In this document: positions 20,691 to 31,405 of the stretch, piece by piece
Layout of the letters: each line of letters begins with the position of its first letter
Position numbering within the stretch: the first letter of the stretch is position 1
DNA from: Alentia gelatinosa
Lineage: Eukaryota; Annelida; Polychaeta; Phyllodocida; Polynoidae
Assembly: GCA_950022655.1 (NCBI GenBank)
Contig: OX465587.1
Coordinates: 31,313,716-31,377,715, forward strand
Length of the DNA: 64,000 nt
Direction of reading: 5' to 3'
Translations under genes and position numbers: made by a program
The notes under the pieces: generated by a model
Seen by the model: the letters and a program-made list of their open reading frames with translations, nothing else
Told to the model about the DNA's origin: nothing
Database searches by the model: none

Positions 20691-21259
20691 TCTATCACAA
20701 ACCAACAACTCCCGAACTTTTTTATTTTTGTAATTTTATTGGTACTTGTTGGTACAAATCAAAGTTATGACACAACGTTTCGCGATTAAGTTTGCTTCAT
20801 CAGGTGTACTTACTTTATCAGTTATATTACTGAAGTGCTTTCTTGGAACACTTAAATTGCTCGTAACTACGGCAACAGGTAAACATTTATTATTAGTGAT
20901 AATAATTTGGTAAAAAAAAGTTGAAACTCATACTCAATGCCCACGGAGTATTGTGAAAAAATACTCAATGTTAGCCAATCAGTCAGTGATAGGAGTGAGA
21001 TAAAATCTGAACTGCAATCGATCCGTAACCACTGAAAATACGCCATTTATTTTAGTTTCTTTTGTAATTTTACTCGGCTTTCCCTCGTATAATTACTCCT
21101 CAACCAAAACTCATGGAATATTTTCAGTGGCTACTGATCTCAATGCAGTTCCTTCTTATAATAGACACCATGCGAATGTGAATAGTTACCTTACGAGCTG
21201 AATGTAAACTGCTGGTGATCTGGCTGAGGAAGCTGTGCTGGCAGAAATGATCAGCACTA

Positions 21260-21541
21260 TAAGGCCTGGCGTCCACCTACTACGATAGATATTTAGACCT
21301 ACCGATATGGCACAGATACAAAAAGTAAATATCGGAGACATATCGGGAAGGTGCAAAATCGTAGACATGTCTAGACATGCCACTTTAACACGCATTGTAT
21401 GGGGTTTTTATCGGTGTCTAATCGCAGAAACGTGGTCAACTGCCCCGATATTAGGTGACCTTCCGACACGATTTTGATTTTTTTATCGGGAGGTGCATCG
21501 TAGACCATATCGGAGCCAAATCATAGTAGGTGGACGCCTTA
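21260..21541. mobile_element. TIR element with GGCGTCCACCTACTA ends
   Basis: Left taaggcctggcgtccacctactacgat, right ccatatcgg...atagtaggtggacgcctta. Interior words (accgatatgg, atatcggga) recur in both orientations. Same end motif as 7025-7617. No coding capacity. Confidence 0.65.
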
Positions 21542-21607
21542 CCTTCAGCCCCAGTTCCTCTCCTATTGTTCTGGTTGTCTCTTTAGATCTGTATTTGGTC
21601 AAATGTT

Positions 21608-21825
21608 TTTTTTTGTTTAAAAAAAAAAAGCAATGTCTATTGAGGGAATATTGTGTGTACAATCACCGAATTCGGCGATACAGCCGTTCTTCCACTCGGG
21701 TCCTAGCCCCCAACTTCTCATTCTAATGGTGGGTGTTAAGCCAAATGAGCAGTGGGTACCATTTTTGTGGAAGTATCTGGTATAACCCGCAACCTCCCCT
21801 GCTCGAAGCTAACACACCTACCACT
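21608..21825 (-). mobile_element. tRNA-derived SINE (minus), 3' part; head displaced to 23155-23180
   Basis: Read on the minus strand it shares with 52337-52592 the words gtaccactgc-type (plus: gcagtgggtaccatttttgtg) and gaattcgg...gccgttcttccactcggg. The tRNA-like head is interrupted by the element at 21826-23154. Its missing part, containing a pol III A-box (TAGCTTAGTGGT on the minus strand, reconstructed across the junction), resumes at 23151-23180. The B-box region is deleted here, so it is dead. Confidence 0.7.
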
Positions 21826-23154
21826 GGGTCAGATTTTTGAAACCTGCTAAATTACCGAAAACAGGGTTATTTAAGGCTATTGTTGTATAAACGTATCTCA
21901 TCGATTTAAAAGTGGCATTTTTTGGTGCATTTTTAGATGATCTTTCATTCCAACATAGGGTTTTGTATAGCTCTGAGGAATTTTTCATTCCAAAAATCAA
22001 CAAAAACTGTGATTTTCTAGTGTTTTCACTTTTTTTCAAAATCTTGGAGGCACAATGTTGAGCCAATTGTTTCTAGTAACTTGTTTAAAGCATATGTCAT
22101 GCGAAGTGTAGACAATATAGTTTTGAAAATTGGTTAAAGTTTGAAAAAATATCAAAATGGTCAAATCTATCCAAGACCTTTAAATTTTCCAACTGAGAGC
22201 CCCATAGAGCATGTTGTCCGACACCCCAATTATGAGAGGATTGTACTAAGGAGATATACAATGAGAAATGAATTTTTCTTTATTGTAAAATGTTAAACAG
22301 TATCCTGACTGTGAGACCTGAAAGTTTCAACACAATCAGATTATCCATTCTGATATTAAAACATTGTGATTCCATGATGATATTTTTTCCAAAAACTGGG
22401 CTGTTGGACAATACACCTGTTAAAAGATGTATCGAAGAAATAATAATCATAATAGAATAACAAATACCCCTGCATATGTTAAGTATCCCTACTACTTATG
22501 AATAACCAGTTTACTTTTTTCCTAAATAAAGAAATGTACTTCTTGTGGTTAAAAAACTGAAGATGTGTTGTCCGACACCCCGGGGTGTCGGACAACACGC
22601 TCAGATGAAAGTCATGAATTTGGGGTTGTTTCTTATCAGTAATTGAGTGGTTTGCTTTGAAAAATGAAGATTTCTATCATTTGATTAAGAATATAAAGGA
22701 TTATAGCCACAAATATTATTTTGTCCATTGTTCTGAGGGATTTAAAAAACGTGTTGTCCGACACCCCTTGTGTTGTCCGACACCCCTGTGTGGCCCAACA
22801 CCTAAATATGCTCATAGCTTTTGTTTCATATCTAATATGTGATAGAGATGTTTTGGGTCAAATATAACATATGTCACCATATAATATAAGTTTTTCTCAA
22901 ATTATAACCTTTTATAAAGTTCCTTGAAATTTCAAATATTTTATGGGGGTGGACAACATGCAGTATTTTACATAATTTCAAAAGGCTCTAAAATCTGAAC
23001 CATTTGTCTGATTTTGTTGGAATAATGTTTTTCTGGAAGGTACTTAGTAGGAGACTAATATAAAATATAAAAAGAAGTATTTTTCTAAAATTATTTTTTG
23101 AGTATAAAATCCCAGGAAGAAAGCGTAATTTAGCAGGTTTCAAAAATCTGACCC
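21826..23154. mobile_element. 1.33-kb TIR element with TGTTGTCCGACACCCC repeats, inserted in a SINE
   Basis: About 30-bp inverted ends (gggtcagatttttgaaacct... left; the mirror ends at 23154). The target appears duplicated as CCACT or CACT, and the SINE head continues after it. The interior has at least four copies of tgttgtccgacacccc in both orientations (about 22214, 22567, 22752, 22770), including a 31-bp palindrome near 22570-22600. No open reading frame of note. Superfamily unknown to me. Confidence 0.75.
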
Positions 23155-23389
23155 CACTAAGCTACCGAGCTTGGTGGGACTGTACAATATCCATAATGTG
23201 AACTATTGTCGTAGCAATCAACTTATCATAAATCAAATTACTGGTGGACATGTCACCTACTACATTCTAGTCTGTAACTTTATGGTGATGTGGATAACCT
23301 AGAAGGTGTGAGCCGTTGATGTACCAATTCCTCATTCTAGCTGTCAGTCTAGTTACGACATAGCCGGATGTGAACTATTATCCTCACAG

Positions 23390-23444
23390 CCACAGTCGAG
23401 GTGAACATCCCTCTGCTAGTGGGCTGCACAGGGAAGATGATTGA
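23390..23444 (+). CDS. Possible alternative last exon of the sushi gene (low confidence)
   Basis: Acceptor-like tattatcctcacag precedes 23390. If spliced from the GTGAGA at 17272 (phase 2), the frame gives a short polar tail (HSRGEHPSASGLHREDD) ending in TGA at 23442-23444. It would replace the abrupt -KMWV end with a cytoplasmic tail. The upstream sequence resembles the 79-bp array, so this acceptor may be a repeat copy. RNA evidence is required. Confidence 0.25.
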
Positions 23445-23449
23445 CACTG

Positions 23450-23680
23450 AGAGAGAAATTTATGAGTGTTTGGTGTGTGTCCTCGTTCTCCATCGAGTCT
23501 GGAGTGCACAGTAGTATGATCAAGAAGGAAATTGATGAGTGTTTGGTCTGTGTCCTCGTTCGCCATCGAGTCTGGAGTGTGCAGTAATATGATCAAGAAG
23601 GAAATTGATGAGTGTTTGGTCTGTGTCCCTGTTCGCCATCGAGTTTGGAGTGTGCAGTAATATGAACGAGGCGATAGCCG
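23450..23680 (+). repeat. Three tandem 73-bp units, gaaattgatgagtgtttggt family
   Basis: Starts near 23456, 23530 and 23601. The same unit is found as single copies next to MITEs at about 31862, 32389 and 53049, and inverted near 29560-29620, always beside the TTATCTTAGCC MITE family, so it is probably part of a larger composite element. Confidence 0.65.
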
Positions 23681-23753
23681 AGTGAATATTCTGAAGCACT
23701 CCAAACGAGATGGTGACCAGGAACTCAGACCAAGCACGAATATGTTTCTGATT

Positions 23754-23877
23754 TTATCTTAGCCTTGAAATATTTATCTCTTTATCACCTGTTAAAAACG
23801 AGTTACCGTTCTCGCAAGCCTGTTGAGAACGAGTTCGTAATGTTAAGCCTATGGACGTTTATACCTGGCTAAGATAA
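23754..23877. mobile_element. MITE with TTATCTTAGCC ends
   Basis: ttatcttagccttgaaata on the left pairs with tatacctggctaagataa on the right. The centre has paired agttaccgttctcgcaagcc/gttgagaacgag. Other copies: 29434-29543, 32016-32139, and a degenerate one at about 53198-53310. Confidence 0.65.
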
Positions 23878-24806
23878 TATCATTGAACGCACTATTTCAT
23901 TACCTACCGTTTTTATTGACATTAAGTCAAGTGGGACAGATAAGCTATATTTATTAATGATGGAGTAACGAATGAAGTCCCTGCAGCTGACCAGTATTAA
24001 TGTGTGAGGCGGTCACACAGAAATATGTAATCCAAATATATGATTCTTTTACTGACGTGATATTTGAAGTAAACTATTCCTGTTATGTAGGTCTCAGCGT
24101 GTGATTTTTAATATGGAACCAGTTACCAAAGAACCAACAATTATCCTTACCTAGTATAGGTAATGTGAGTTTTAGAAAAGAGACCTTGAAGATTATCAGA
24201 AATCAGAGAAACTAATGTATATGTGAAAATTATACAACCCTGTTTTTGTATTTGTAACACTGAATATATACTTACATTACATGTGTAGTGACCAGTTATG
24301 ATCGAATATGACAACGGTAAATGAACCTGCAATCAACATGAAATCACAACCATTGTTACATCATCCGAAGATAAATGTGAACTAAACTAAACAGTAACAA
24401 TATTGTATATATGTTATGTAAACCAAGGATCCATTATGTGGAAGAGCGATGTTGTACACCGAACATGTATGCTGAATAAAAAATAGATAAAAAAATTGAT
24501 AGTTGGATTGGTCAGTCATAGGCTTGACACTACACTTATTATCCATCGTCTACAAAGTACCCTTTGAGAAGACACAAGTATCCTGAGTTGCAAACGATTC
24601 TTTATTATTTTCGTTTGAAAACAATGATTTTTTTATAATAAAACTCCAAATATCTAAATGTTCTTTCATCACTGCAATATTCCCCCTGGGGAAAATATAT
24701 TTAACAGCATGAAATATTTCTAATGTAACTTATGACGTACATGTAGGAACGCTCGCTTGCGTTCTTCCTCGCTTGCTAATGTGCCTCATTAGATTCTTTG
24801 TCCTTA

Positions 24807-27083
24807 ATGGCTCAGTCACACCGAGAAACGGAAGAGTTACGTAAGAGTACGGACGTGTCGAGCGTGATCCGGTGGCCTCCGTAGGCAAAAGTTGAACGGA
24901 AGGAGGCCTCCGATGCAACGCACCGGAAGAGAAACGGTCAAGTTGCGTACAAATACGGATGAGTTGCGGAAGAGTAACGGACAATTACGGACAATTACGG
25001 AAAGTGGTACGGAAGAGTAACGGACGCCCACAGACGCCAACGGAGGGTTAACGTAAAATTGCGGAAGAGTTACGAATATTTACGGAAGAGTAACGGAAAG
25101 GTTGCGGAAACTTTACGGAAGCATATATCCTACATCCCTACACCCTACATCCCTACATCCTACACCCCTACATCCCTACATCTGTATATCCCTACATCAT
25201 ACACCCCTACATCACTACATCCTACATCCCAACATCCTACATCACTACATCCCAACATCCTACATCACTACATCCCTACATCCTACATCACTACATCCTA
25301 CATCACTACATCCTACATCACTAGGCTACATCCTACATCATTACATCACTGCATCACTACATCCAACATCCACACATCCTACATCCTACCTCCTACATCC
25401 TACATCACTACATCCTACATCACTACATCCTACATCCCTACATCCTACATCACTACATCCTACATCCTACCTTCTACATCCTACATCACTACATCCTACA
25501 TCACTACATCCTACCTCCTACATCCTACATCACTACATCCTACATCACTACATCCTACATCACCAAGCTACATCCTACATCGTTACATCACTGCATCACT
25601 ACATCCAACATCCACACATCCTACATTCTACCTCCTACATCACTACATCCTACATCACTACATCCTACATCACTACATCCTACATCACTACATCCTTACA
25701 TCCTACATCCTACCTTCTACATCACTACATCCTACATCACTACATCCTACATCCTACATCACTACATCCTACATCACTAGGCTACATCCTACATCGTTAC
25801 ATCACTGCATCACTACATCCGACATCCACACATCCTACATTCTACCTCCTACATCATACATCACTACATCCTACATCCCTACATCCTACATCCTACCTCC
25901 TACATCCTGCATCCTACCTCCTACATCACTACATCCTACATCACTATGTGGATGTAGTGATGTAGTGATGTAGGATGTGGGGATGTAGGGATGTAGTGAT
26001 GTAGGATGTGTGGATGTTGGATGCAGTGATGTAATGATGTAGGATGTAGCCTAGTGATGTAGGATGTAGTGATGTAGGATGTAGTGATGTAGGATGTGGG
26101 GATGTAGGATATAGTGATGTAGGATGTAGTGATGTAGGATTTAGTGATGTAGGATGTAGTGATGTAGGATTTAGTGATGTAGGATGTGGGGATGTAAGAT
26201 GTAGGGATGTGGGGATGTAGGGATGTGGGGATGTAGGGATGTGGGGATGTAGGGATGTGGGGATGTAAGGATGTAGGGATGTAGGATGTAGTAATGTAGT
26301 GATGTAGGATGTAGGATGTAGGATGTGGGGATGTAGGATGTAGTGATGTAGAATTTAGGGATGTAGGATGTGGGGATGTAAGATGTAGGGATGTAGGAAT
26401 GTAGGATGTGGGATGTAGGATGTGGGTATGTAGGATGTAGTGATGTGGGTATGTAGGATGTAGTGATGTAGGATGTAGGGAAGTAGGATGTAGTGATGTA
26501 GGATGTAGGAGGTAGCACATCCCTACCTATATATCTAGTGAGAAAGTTCTCCGTAATGCTTCCGTAACACAACCGTACCACAAGAAATACCTCCGTTCCT
26601 TTACCGTTATTCTGCCGTTTATATCCGTTTGTATCCGCAAGTCTTACGTTTCTCTTCCGTTATACATCCGCAATGCTTCCGTAAGCATCCGTTAGGCTTC
26701 CGTTGACATACGTTGCCATCCGTATACATCCGTAACGTGTCCGTTAGAAAAAAAATACCACGGCTGAGAAATGGGAGAGCAACGGAAGAGAAACGGAAGA
26801 AAAAGGAAAGAAAACGGAAAGAAACGGAAAGAAACGGAAGAGTAACGGAAGAGCAACGGAAAATGTATCAGTGTTCTTCCGTAACCTCTCCGTTCAAAGT
26901 TATCAACATGTTGAAAACTTTGACGGACCTCTTCCGGACCCCTGCGGATGTGTACGGATGCGAACTGAGCGATACGGAGGTCTAACGAAGGAGTTGCGTA
27001 AGAAAGCGGACGTCAACGGATGACCATTTTTTTCTTCCGTTTCTTTCCGGTAGGCTTCCGTAACCCTGGTGTGACTGAGCCAT
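24807..27083. mobile_element. 2.3-kb foldback element with satellite-like (CTACATCA)n arms
   Basis: Ends atggctcagtcacacc / ggtgtgactgagccat with TA on both sides (24805-24806, 27084-27085). Next inside are arrays of cggaagagtaacgga-type words (24825-25110) and their counterpart cttccgt words (26545-27065). The core is 830 bp of ctacatcactacatcctaca repeats in one direction (25115-25945), then about 560 bp of the reverse complement (25946-26515). The whole element can fold into one long stem. Open frames inside are translations of the repeats (Thr-Ser-Tyr-Ile), not genes. TA duplication and long foldback arms fit a foldback-type DNA transposon; the superfamily is not determined. Confidence 0.8.
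25115..26515. repeat. Inverted satellite block: catcacta/tacatc words, both orientations
   Basis: Units of 8-15 bp (ctacatcc, ctacatcacta) run on the plus strand to 25945 and switch at about 25946 to their reverse complement (gatgtagtgatgtagg). The turn is within a few bases (catcactatgtggatgtagtg), so it is a near-perfect palindromic centre. Confidence 0.92.
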
Positions 27084-27736
27084 TACTGAATAGTTTATTT
27101 TACAACGCAATGCCTATAGTTAAAGAACAAAAATACAGTCCTAACTGTATAGCCTATAAAATGTCAATGCTGAGGTGAGAAATAAATTCTGAGTGTAATC
27201 TACTCAAGAATATGGATAGTTAATACAAGAAACGATAGTTTTATAGATTGGGCGCTCTGTAAACCACTCAAGGTTGACTTCGTAATTCACTCACTAACGC
27301 TTAGTGTATTCCTACACGTCAAGCTCTTATGGTTTATGACCGCCTGCTCGGTTTGGTTTGGTTGGTTTTACGTCCAGTCAGTTTAGAATTTCTCTTCCCA
27401 GACTTTACAATGGACCGCCTGCTCACAGAACCATCTGTCTATGTCTTTAATAGTTGGTAATTGTTTATCACAGACATGATGTGCAGAAACCCATTAAGTG
27501 TCTACCCATGGAAACTCCGCTCATCGTAAACCGATTCTGAGGAGTGTGTACGGACTCAATTCACCGTCATTAAAAGTAACAGCCTTAAATACCACTTACA
27601 CGCCGGAAGAGACGGCCATTTACTGAGATGTAGAGTGGGAAATGTCGCGTGCTGAAGAACATATCCATTTTATTATGATCATCTCAATTTCATTATGATC
27701 AATCATCAATATTCAGCGTAGTTTTATCGTAAAACT

Positions 27737-28030
27737 GGATGAGGTTTAATCTTGGCCACCGTATTCCACGACTGGAGTTTGGCAAAGTGACTTCATGAGG
27801 TGAAGCCGAGTAAAGTCCGGAGCCAAAACTTCAGGAGTGGAATGTGGTGGCCAAGATTAAAATGAATCAGGTTTTTATTTTATCCTACCCTATCTCCTCG
27901 ATTTTGGAATATTACGTGATAACAATGCTGTTTGCCTCTAGTGGCATATAAAACTATGTATGCCAGTCAGCGTGGCATACGGAAACCCAATGTTAAGCCT
28001 ATGGGATTTTATATTAGGGGTAGGATAAAT
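27737..28030. mobile_element. Palindromic MITE, aatcttggccaccgtattcc family, copy 1
   Basis: ctggatgaggtttaatcttg...gccaccgtattccacgactggag pairs with the downstream ctccaggagtgg-type arm and gtggccaagatta. The centre reads tcatgaggtgaagccgag. The flank atcctaccc...ggggtaggat closes it. Near-identical copy at 57568-57865. Confidence 0.75.
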
Positions 28031-28189
28031 GCTGGAGTCATATATAGAGACAGCTCTGCTCTGTATGGACGGACGAACGGAGAAGGTATGGTTTAACAGT
28101 AAAGGTAACTGAAGGTGAGGGTGCAATTGTCTTAAAAGGACATACACAATATTAGGGCAATAACGAGACCCTATACATACACAATATCA

Positions 28190-28312
28190 CCATCATTTGG
28201 ATCTGCGTGGTCGTATTCTCCGAAATACTTCGTCCGATAGCATTGGGTAGTGTCTACTGCAATGAGAATTCGACCACGCAGATCCAAATCTGGGTAATAT
28301 TGTATTTATTAC
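28190..28312. repeat. Hairpin element (gatctgcgtggtcgtattc arms)
   Basis: acaatatcaccatcatttgg...gtggtcgtattctcc pairs with gaattcgaccacgcagatcc...gtaatattgt. Resembles the inner hairpin of 15360-15480, including acaatattacca at the ends. Confidence 0.65.
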
Positions 28313-28319
28313 CAACCTT

Positions 28320-29430
28320 TCGGCTAATTATTAATGAAAAAATCTTGTTAATAATTAGAAATTCGAAGCAAGCGCCGTGCATTGTTTATATAAAATAGTT
28401 CCTATAATGCCTGTCAGGTGGCCAAAATAAGCCGCATTTTCCTAGAATAATACAGCTTTCCGGAATCTACTCAGTAGCGATCTGTAGGCTCAGAGGGTTA
28501 GTATGGAGACTCCGTATTGGGTGGGTGATAAAATGATATATTCCGTCTGGCATAAAACATGGAACATAATGAAACACGTGTGAAATAACATTACATTAAA
28601 CCATCACCGGCACAAAAACACATGACCTGATAATTAAGACCAGTTTTTACGAAACACATAACGTGATACAATATATCATCAAAACAGGTGAAGCTACGAC
28701 AGGAGCAATGAATTGCTATTACATATCTTTAGACTATTTTTTATCAATTTAGTTTTTGCTTTGTTTCAGAGCATGTTTATTTCTCCTTTGGCATTATGCA
28801 ACTGTCCAAACTGTTCCCTCCTTCCATCCACAAAAAGAGACAATCTCTTAAACAGAAACTACCGTTTTAGTAATGTGAAACTGGGGAGTAATTTCTTCTT
28901 TTTTTATAGTCAGTTTTAAGAATGTTATAACTCATATCAGTCTTAAACTACATTCTTCTCACACAGTCAGGGCATGTCATGAACAGTAATAAAAAATAAC
29001 AGGTCATTGTAGGGTGATAGAATTGTTACTGAACATCTTTATCTCCATTCAATAAGGATTAATGGGAATTTAAGAACAGATCCCCACGTTTCACATATTT
29101 ACTTGTGTAGAGTATATAGATGACTTAAGATACATTCATAGATTACCACAACGCAGACATTATAGTAATCTAGCCCTAGGTAAAGTATTCACCCCTCATC
29201 TCCATAGGAAGGTGAGCAGCTGTTCTATGTTTAAAAATGAGATGTTCCCTTCATTTCTGAGCTGGAACCCAGTGTACAATTATGAGTGTTTTGGATACCA
29301 CTGGTGAGAAAATTTCAACATTGCTGGACTTGGACAGGGGGAAACGTCATTTGAAAAGTACCTCTACACAGTTATGAAGTAACGTTGTATTCTAGTAGAG
29401 GCGCGGAAGTATCTGGGTATATGTTGATTG
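28320..29430. other. No gene or recognisable element seen
   Basis: AT-rich. Short frames only, with no splice-bounded coding segment. A fragment shared with about 15140-15230 (actcagtagcgatctgta, ggagactccgta) occurs at about 28457-28520. Confidence 0.35.
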
Positions 29431-29433
29431 AAT

Positions 29434-29543
29434 TTATCTTAGCCTGGTATAAATGCTCATAGGCTTAACATTAGGAATTCGGTAAGTACGGTAACTGATA
29501 CTCAATGGGTGATAAACAGATACACATTTTCAGGTTAAGATAA
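29434..29543. mobile_element. MITE with TTATCTTAGCC ends, opposite orientation
   Basis: ttatcttagcctggtataaa at the left and ggttaagataa at the right, followed at about 29550-29625 by the reverse complement of the gagtgtttggtctgtgt repeat unit. Confidence 0.55.
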
Positions 29544-29945
29544 AATCAGAAATATATTCTTGCTTGGTCTGAGTCCCCGGTCGCCATCTCATGTGGAGCA
29601 CTTCGGAATATTCACTCGGCTATTGCTGTTTCCACAATTTTTGAATATCAGAAAGTAGTGACATAAACAACACTCTATGTCACACCCGTGACATAGATAC
29701 ACCCCATGTTGAGCCTATGACGTGTTTTTTTTTATTAAGGGTAGGATACTCCTGGCGAAGTCTCGGAGACCGTGTGACCAGACCGACATTCATGCTGCAA
29801 AAACAAACGAGGTGCGAACAAGATTCCGTACACAAACGTGTCAATCAAACGCCGACCTGCCGTTACGTGAGACTTAATTAACGATCCACATCCCTACGGC
29901 GACAAGCGTAAGCCCGCCGGTAATCAGCGTGCACGACGTCACATA

Positions 29946-30046
29946 TGACGTCACGGGAGGTCAGGGAGACGCAGCTCATTCACCGACGCCTGCGCGGTGT
30001 GACCGGAAGCAGTTCTGACGCCTGCGCGGTGTGACCGGAAACAGTT
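29946..30046 (+). promoter_or_regulatory. CRE-like TGACGTCA and a 32-bp tandem duplication upstream of the secreted-protein gene
   Basis: TGACGTCA at 29946-29953, with a second gacgtca just before it (29936). Then gacgcctgcgcggtgtgacc starts at 29985 and again at 30017 (32-bp period). This GC- and CpG-rich stretch about 350-450 bp upstream of the TATA box is a plausible promoter-proximal element; function is inferred. Confidence 0.4.
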
Positions 30047-30072
30047 CTCTGCGGTCCTCCAAATACACTAGA

Positions 30073-30136
30073 CCACTCTCCTATCAGAGATCCTGCGCTC
30101 TACTTTTAGCGCCGCGAAAGATCTGGGAGGAGAGTG
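30073..30136. mobile_element. 64-bp hAT-type mini-MITE with perfect 8-bp TSD
   Basis: ccactctcctatcagagatc...gatctgggaggagagtg forms an almost complete stem and is flanked by ACACTAGA on both sides (30065-30072, 30137-30144). An 8-bp duplication is the hAT signature. A longer relative is at 40939-41504. Confidence 0.8.
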
Positions 30137-30383
30137 ACACTAGACTGTAGTACGTCCCGCTGTCGCCAGGGCCAGGGTGCTCAGGCTCTCAAACTGGTGG
30201 ATACGGGTCTAGACGGACTACACATGTATACACGAGCTCCACATGAAGTGTTTCCATGACGACAGACAGTGCCCCTCCTTGTATGCATACATGTATATGT
30301 ATATGTGGTTACGATGATACGTATTCACCATTGTCCCGTGGCTGTGTTTAAGTAGCACGCCTGTAGGGTCCACAAGCAGTGCA

Positions 30384-30398
30384 TATTTATATATAAAA
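30384..30398 (+). promoter_or_regulatory. TATA box of the secreted-protein gene
   Basis: tatttatatataaaa lies about 115-130 bp before the ATG at 30514 and matches a core TATA box with room for a short 5' leader. Confidence 0.55.
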
Positions 30399-30513
30399 CA
30401 CTGCCCTTTGATCTCGCCATACCTGGAGCTCCATAAGGAAGGCGGACTGAGGTATCTTTAGATGGGACGTCCAGCCGTGTGGACCATCATTCCGTGAGTA
30501 GTGTGAGGCAGGA

Positions 30514-31395
30514 ATGGCGGCTGTGGCGACTGGCATGGCGGCCGTGGCGATTGTGGGTGTACGGCGGGAGTTGTTGGTCGTTGTTGCGGCCATCTCCCTC
30601 CTCCTGTTTCCTGCTTCTCGCGCCTCCCACGAGTTCCCGGATAACGTTGCGGACTCTCGGTGTACAAGGCGCGGTCAGCTGCTCATACACCCCACAGACA
30701 GGTGTAAGTATATTGTGTGTGAGTTTGGTGCCAGCTCAGCCAGCCATGACGCGTCACGCATGCACGCGCGTGCAATGTCCTGTGCACCCGGAACCGCCGT
30801 GCCCGTCTCCAAATACCGCCCAGGCAAACACAGCATCAGTGGCTCCCCTTGCATCGACCACTACAAGGGCACTTGCCCGGCTTCACTCGGAGGGGGGTAT
30901 CCTGCTCGTACCTACCCGTCCTCCAATAGACGTCCGTATCAACGCACCCGGAAATACACCCGGAAATCCCCCAGCCGAGGTTCTGTGAGCTACAGACGTA
31001 GAAGGAAGCCTGTGGGTGGAGATCGTGTGACATACCTGGAGAGCACGCCTGACCGGCGGTGTCAGAAGGTGGGGCAATTCTTCACGCACCCTGCAGACCG
31101 CTGTAAATATGTTGTGTGTGAGTATGGGCGGAACACGCTCACTCATGCCGTTGTGGTGAACACCAACAAGATGTACGCTCGTGAGATGCACTGCCCGGCT
31201 GGTACAGCCGTTCCGCACGCCTCATACTATTCGCAGGGTGGATATGGACTCGGTTCAGTGCCCTGCACGGAGTTCTACCAGGGGCACTGCCCTGCCCGCC
31301 CATCACGCTCCAGTGCGTATCACCCGCTACGCAGAACGAGCAGTCGATACAGGACGACGGCCAGACGACGACCAGCACACTACCGCTACTACTGA
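30514..31395 (+). CDS. Secreted basic protein with two CBM14-like six-cysteine domains
   Basis: Intronless frame of 293 aa. Residues 1-38 form a signal peptide with a hydrophobic core (LLVVVAAISLLLF), probably cut near SRA/SHE. Two homologous six-cysteine modules follow, with Cys at 50, 64, 69, 90, 113, 121 and at 183, 197, 202, 227, 251, 259. Each has a G-Q-x-x-x-H-P-x-D-R-C-K-Y-x-V-C-E-x-G core and a C-x-P/A-G-TAVP block. The order and the aromatic after Cys2 recall peritrophin-A/CBM14 chitin-binding domains, but the Cys2-Cys3 gap (4) is shorter and the Cys4-Cys5 gap (22-23) longer than the usual pattern, so chitin binding is a suggestion only. The 60-residue linker and C-terminus are rich in Arg, Ser and Tyr, as in extracellular or shell/cuticle matrix proteins. 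The start at 30514 has the TATA box behind it; Met 8 is an alternative. Much higher GC than its flanks. Confidence 0.78.
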   Translation: MAAVATGMAAVAIVGVRRELLVVVAAISLLLFPASRASHEFPDNVADSRCTRRGQLLIHPTDRCKYIVCEFGASSASHDASRMHARAMSCAPGTAVPVSKYRPGKHSISGSPCIDHYKGTCPASLGGGYPARTYPSSNRRPYQRTRKYTRKSPSRGSVSYRRRRKPVGGDRVTYLESTPDRRCQKVGQFFTHPADRCKYVVCEYGRNTLTHAVVVNTNKMYAREMHCPAGTAVPHASYYSQGGYGLGSVPCTEFYQGHCPARPSRSSAYHPLRRTSSRYRTTARRRPAHYRYY

Positions 31396-31405
31396 TAACC
31401 TGAAC

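Noticed and set aside
20750..20830. acaacgtttcgcgattaagt...gcttcatcagg as a coding or regulatory signal
   Set aside because: Wording typical of dispersed animal repeats; no element boundaries could be fixed.
25059..26581. Frames of up to 304 codons encoding Thr-Ser-Tyr-Ile-His repeats
   Set aside because: They are translations of the ctacatcac satellite in the foldback element.
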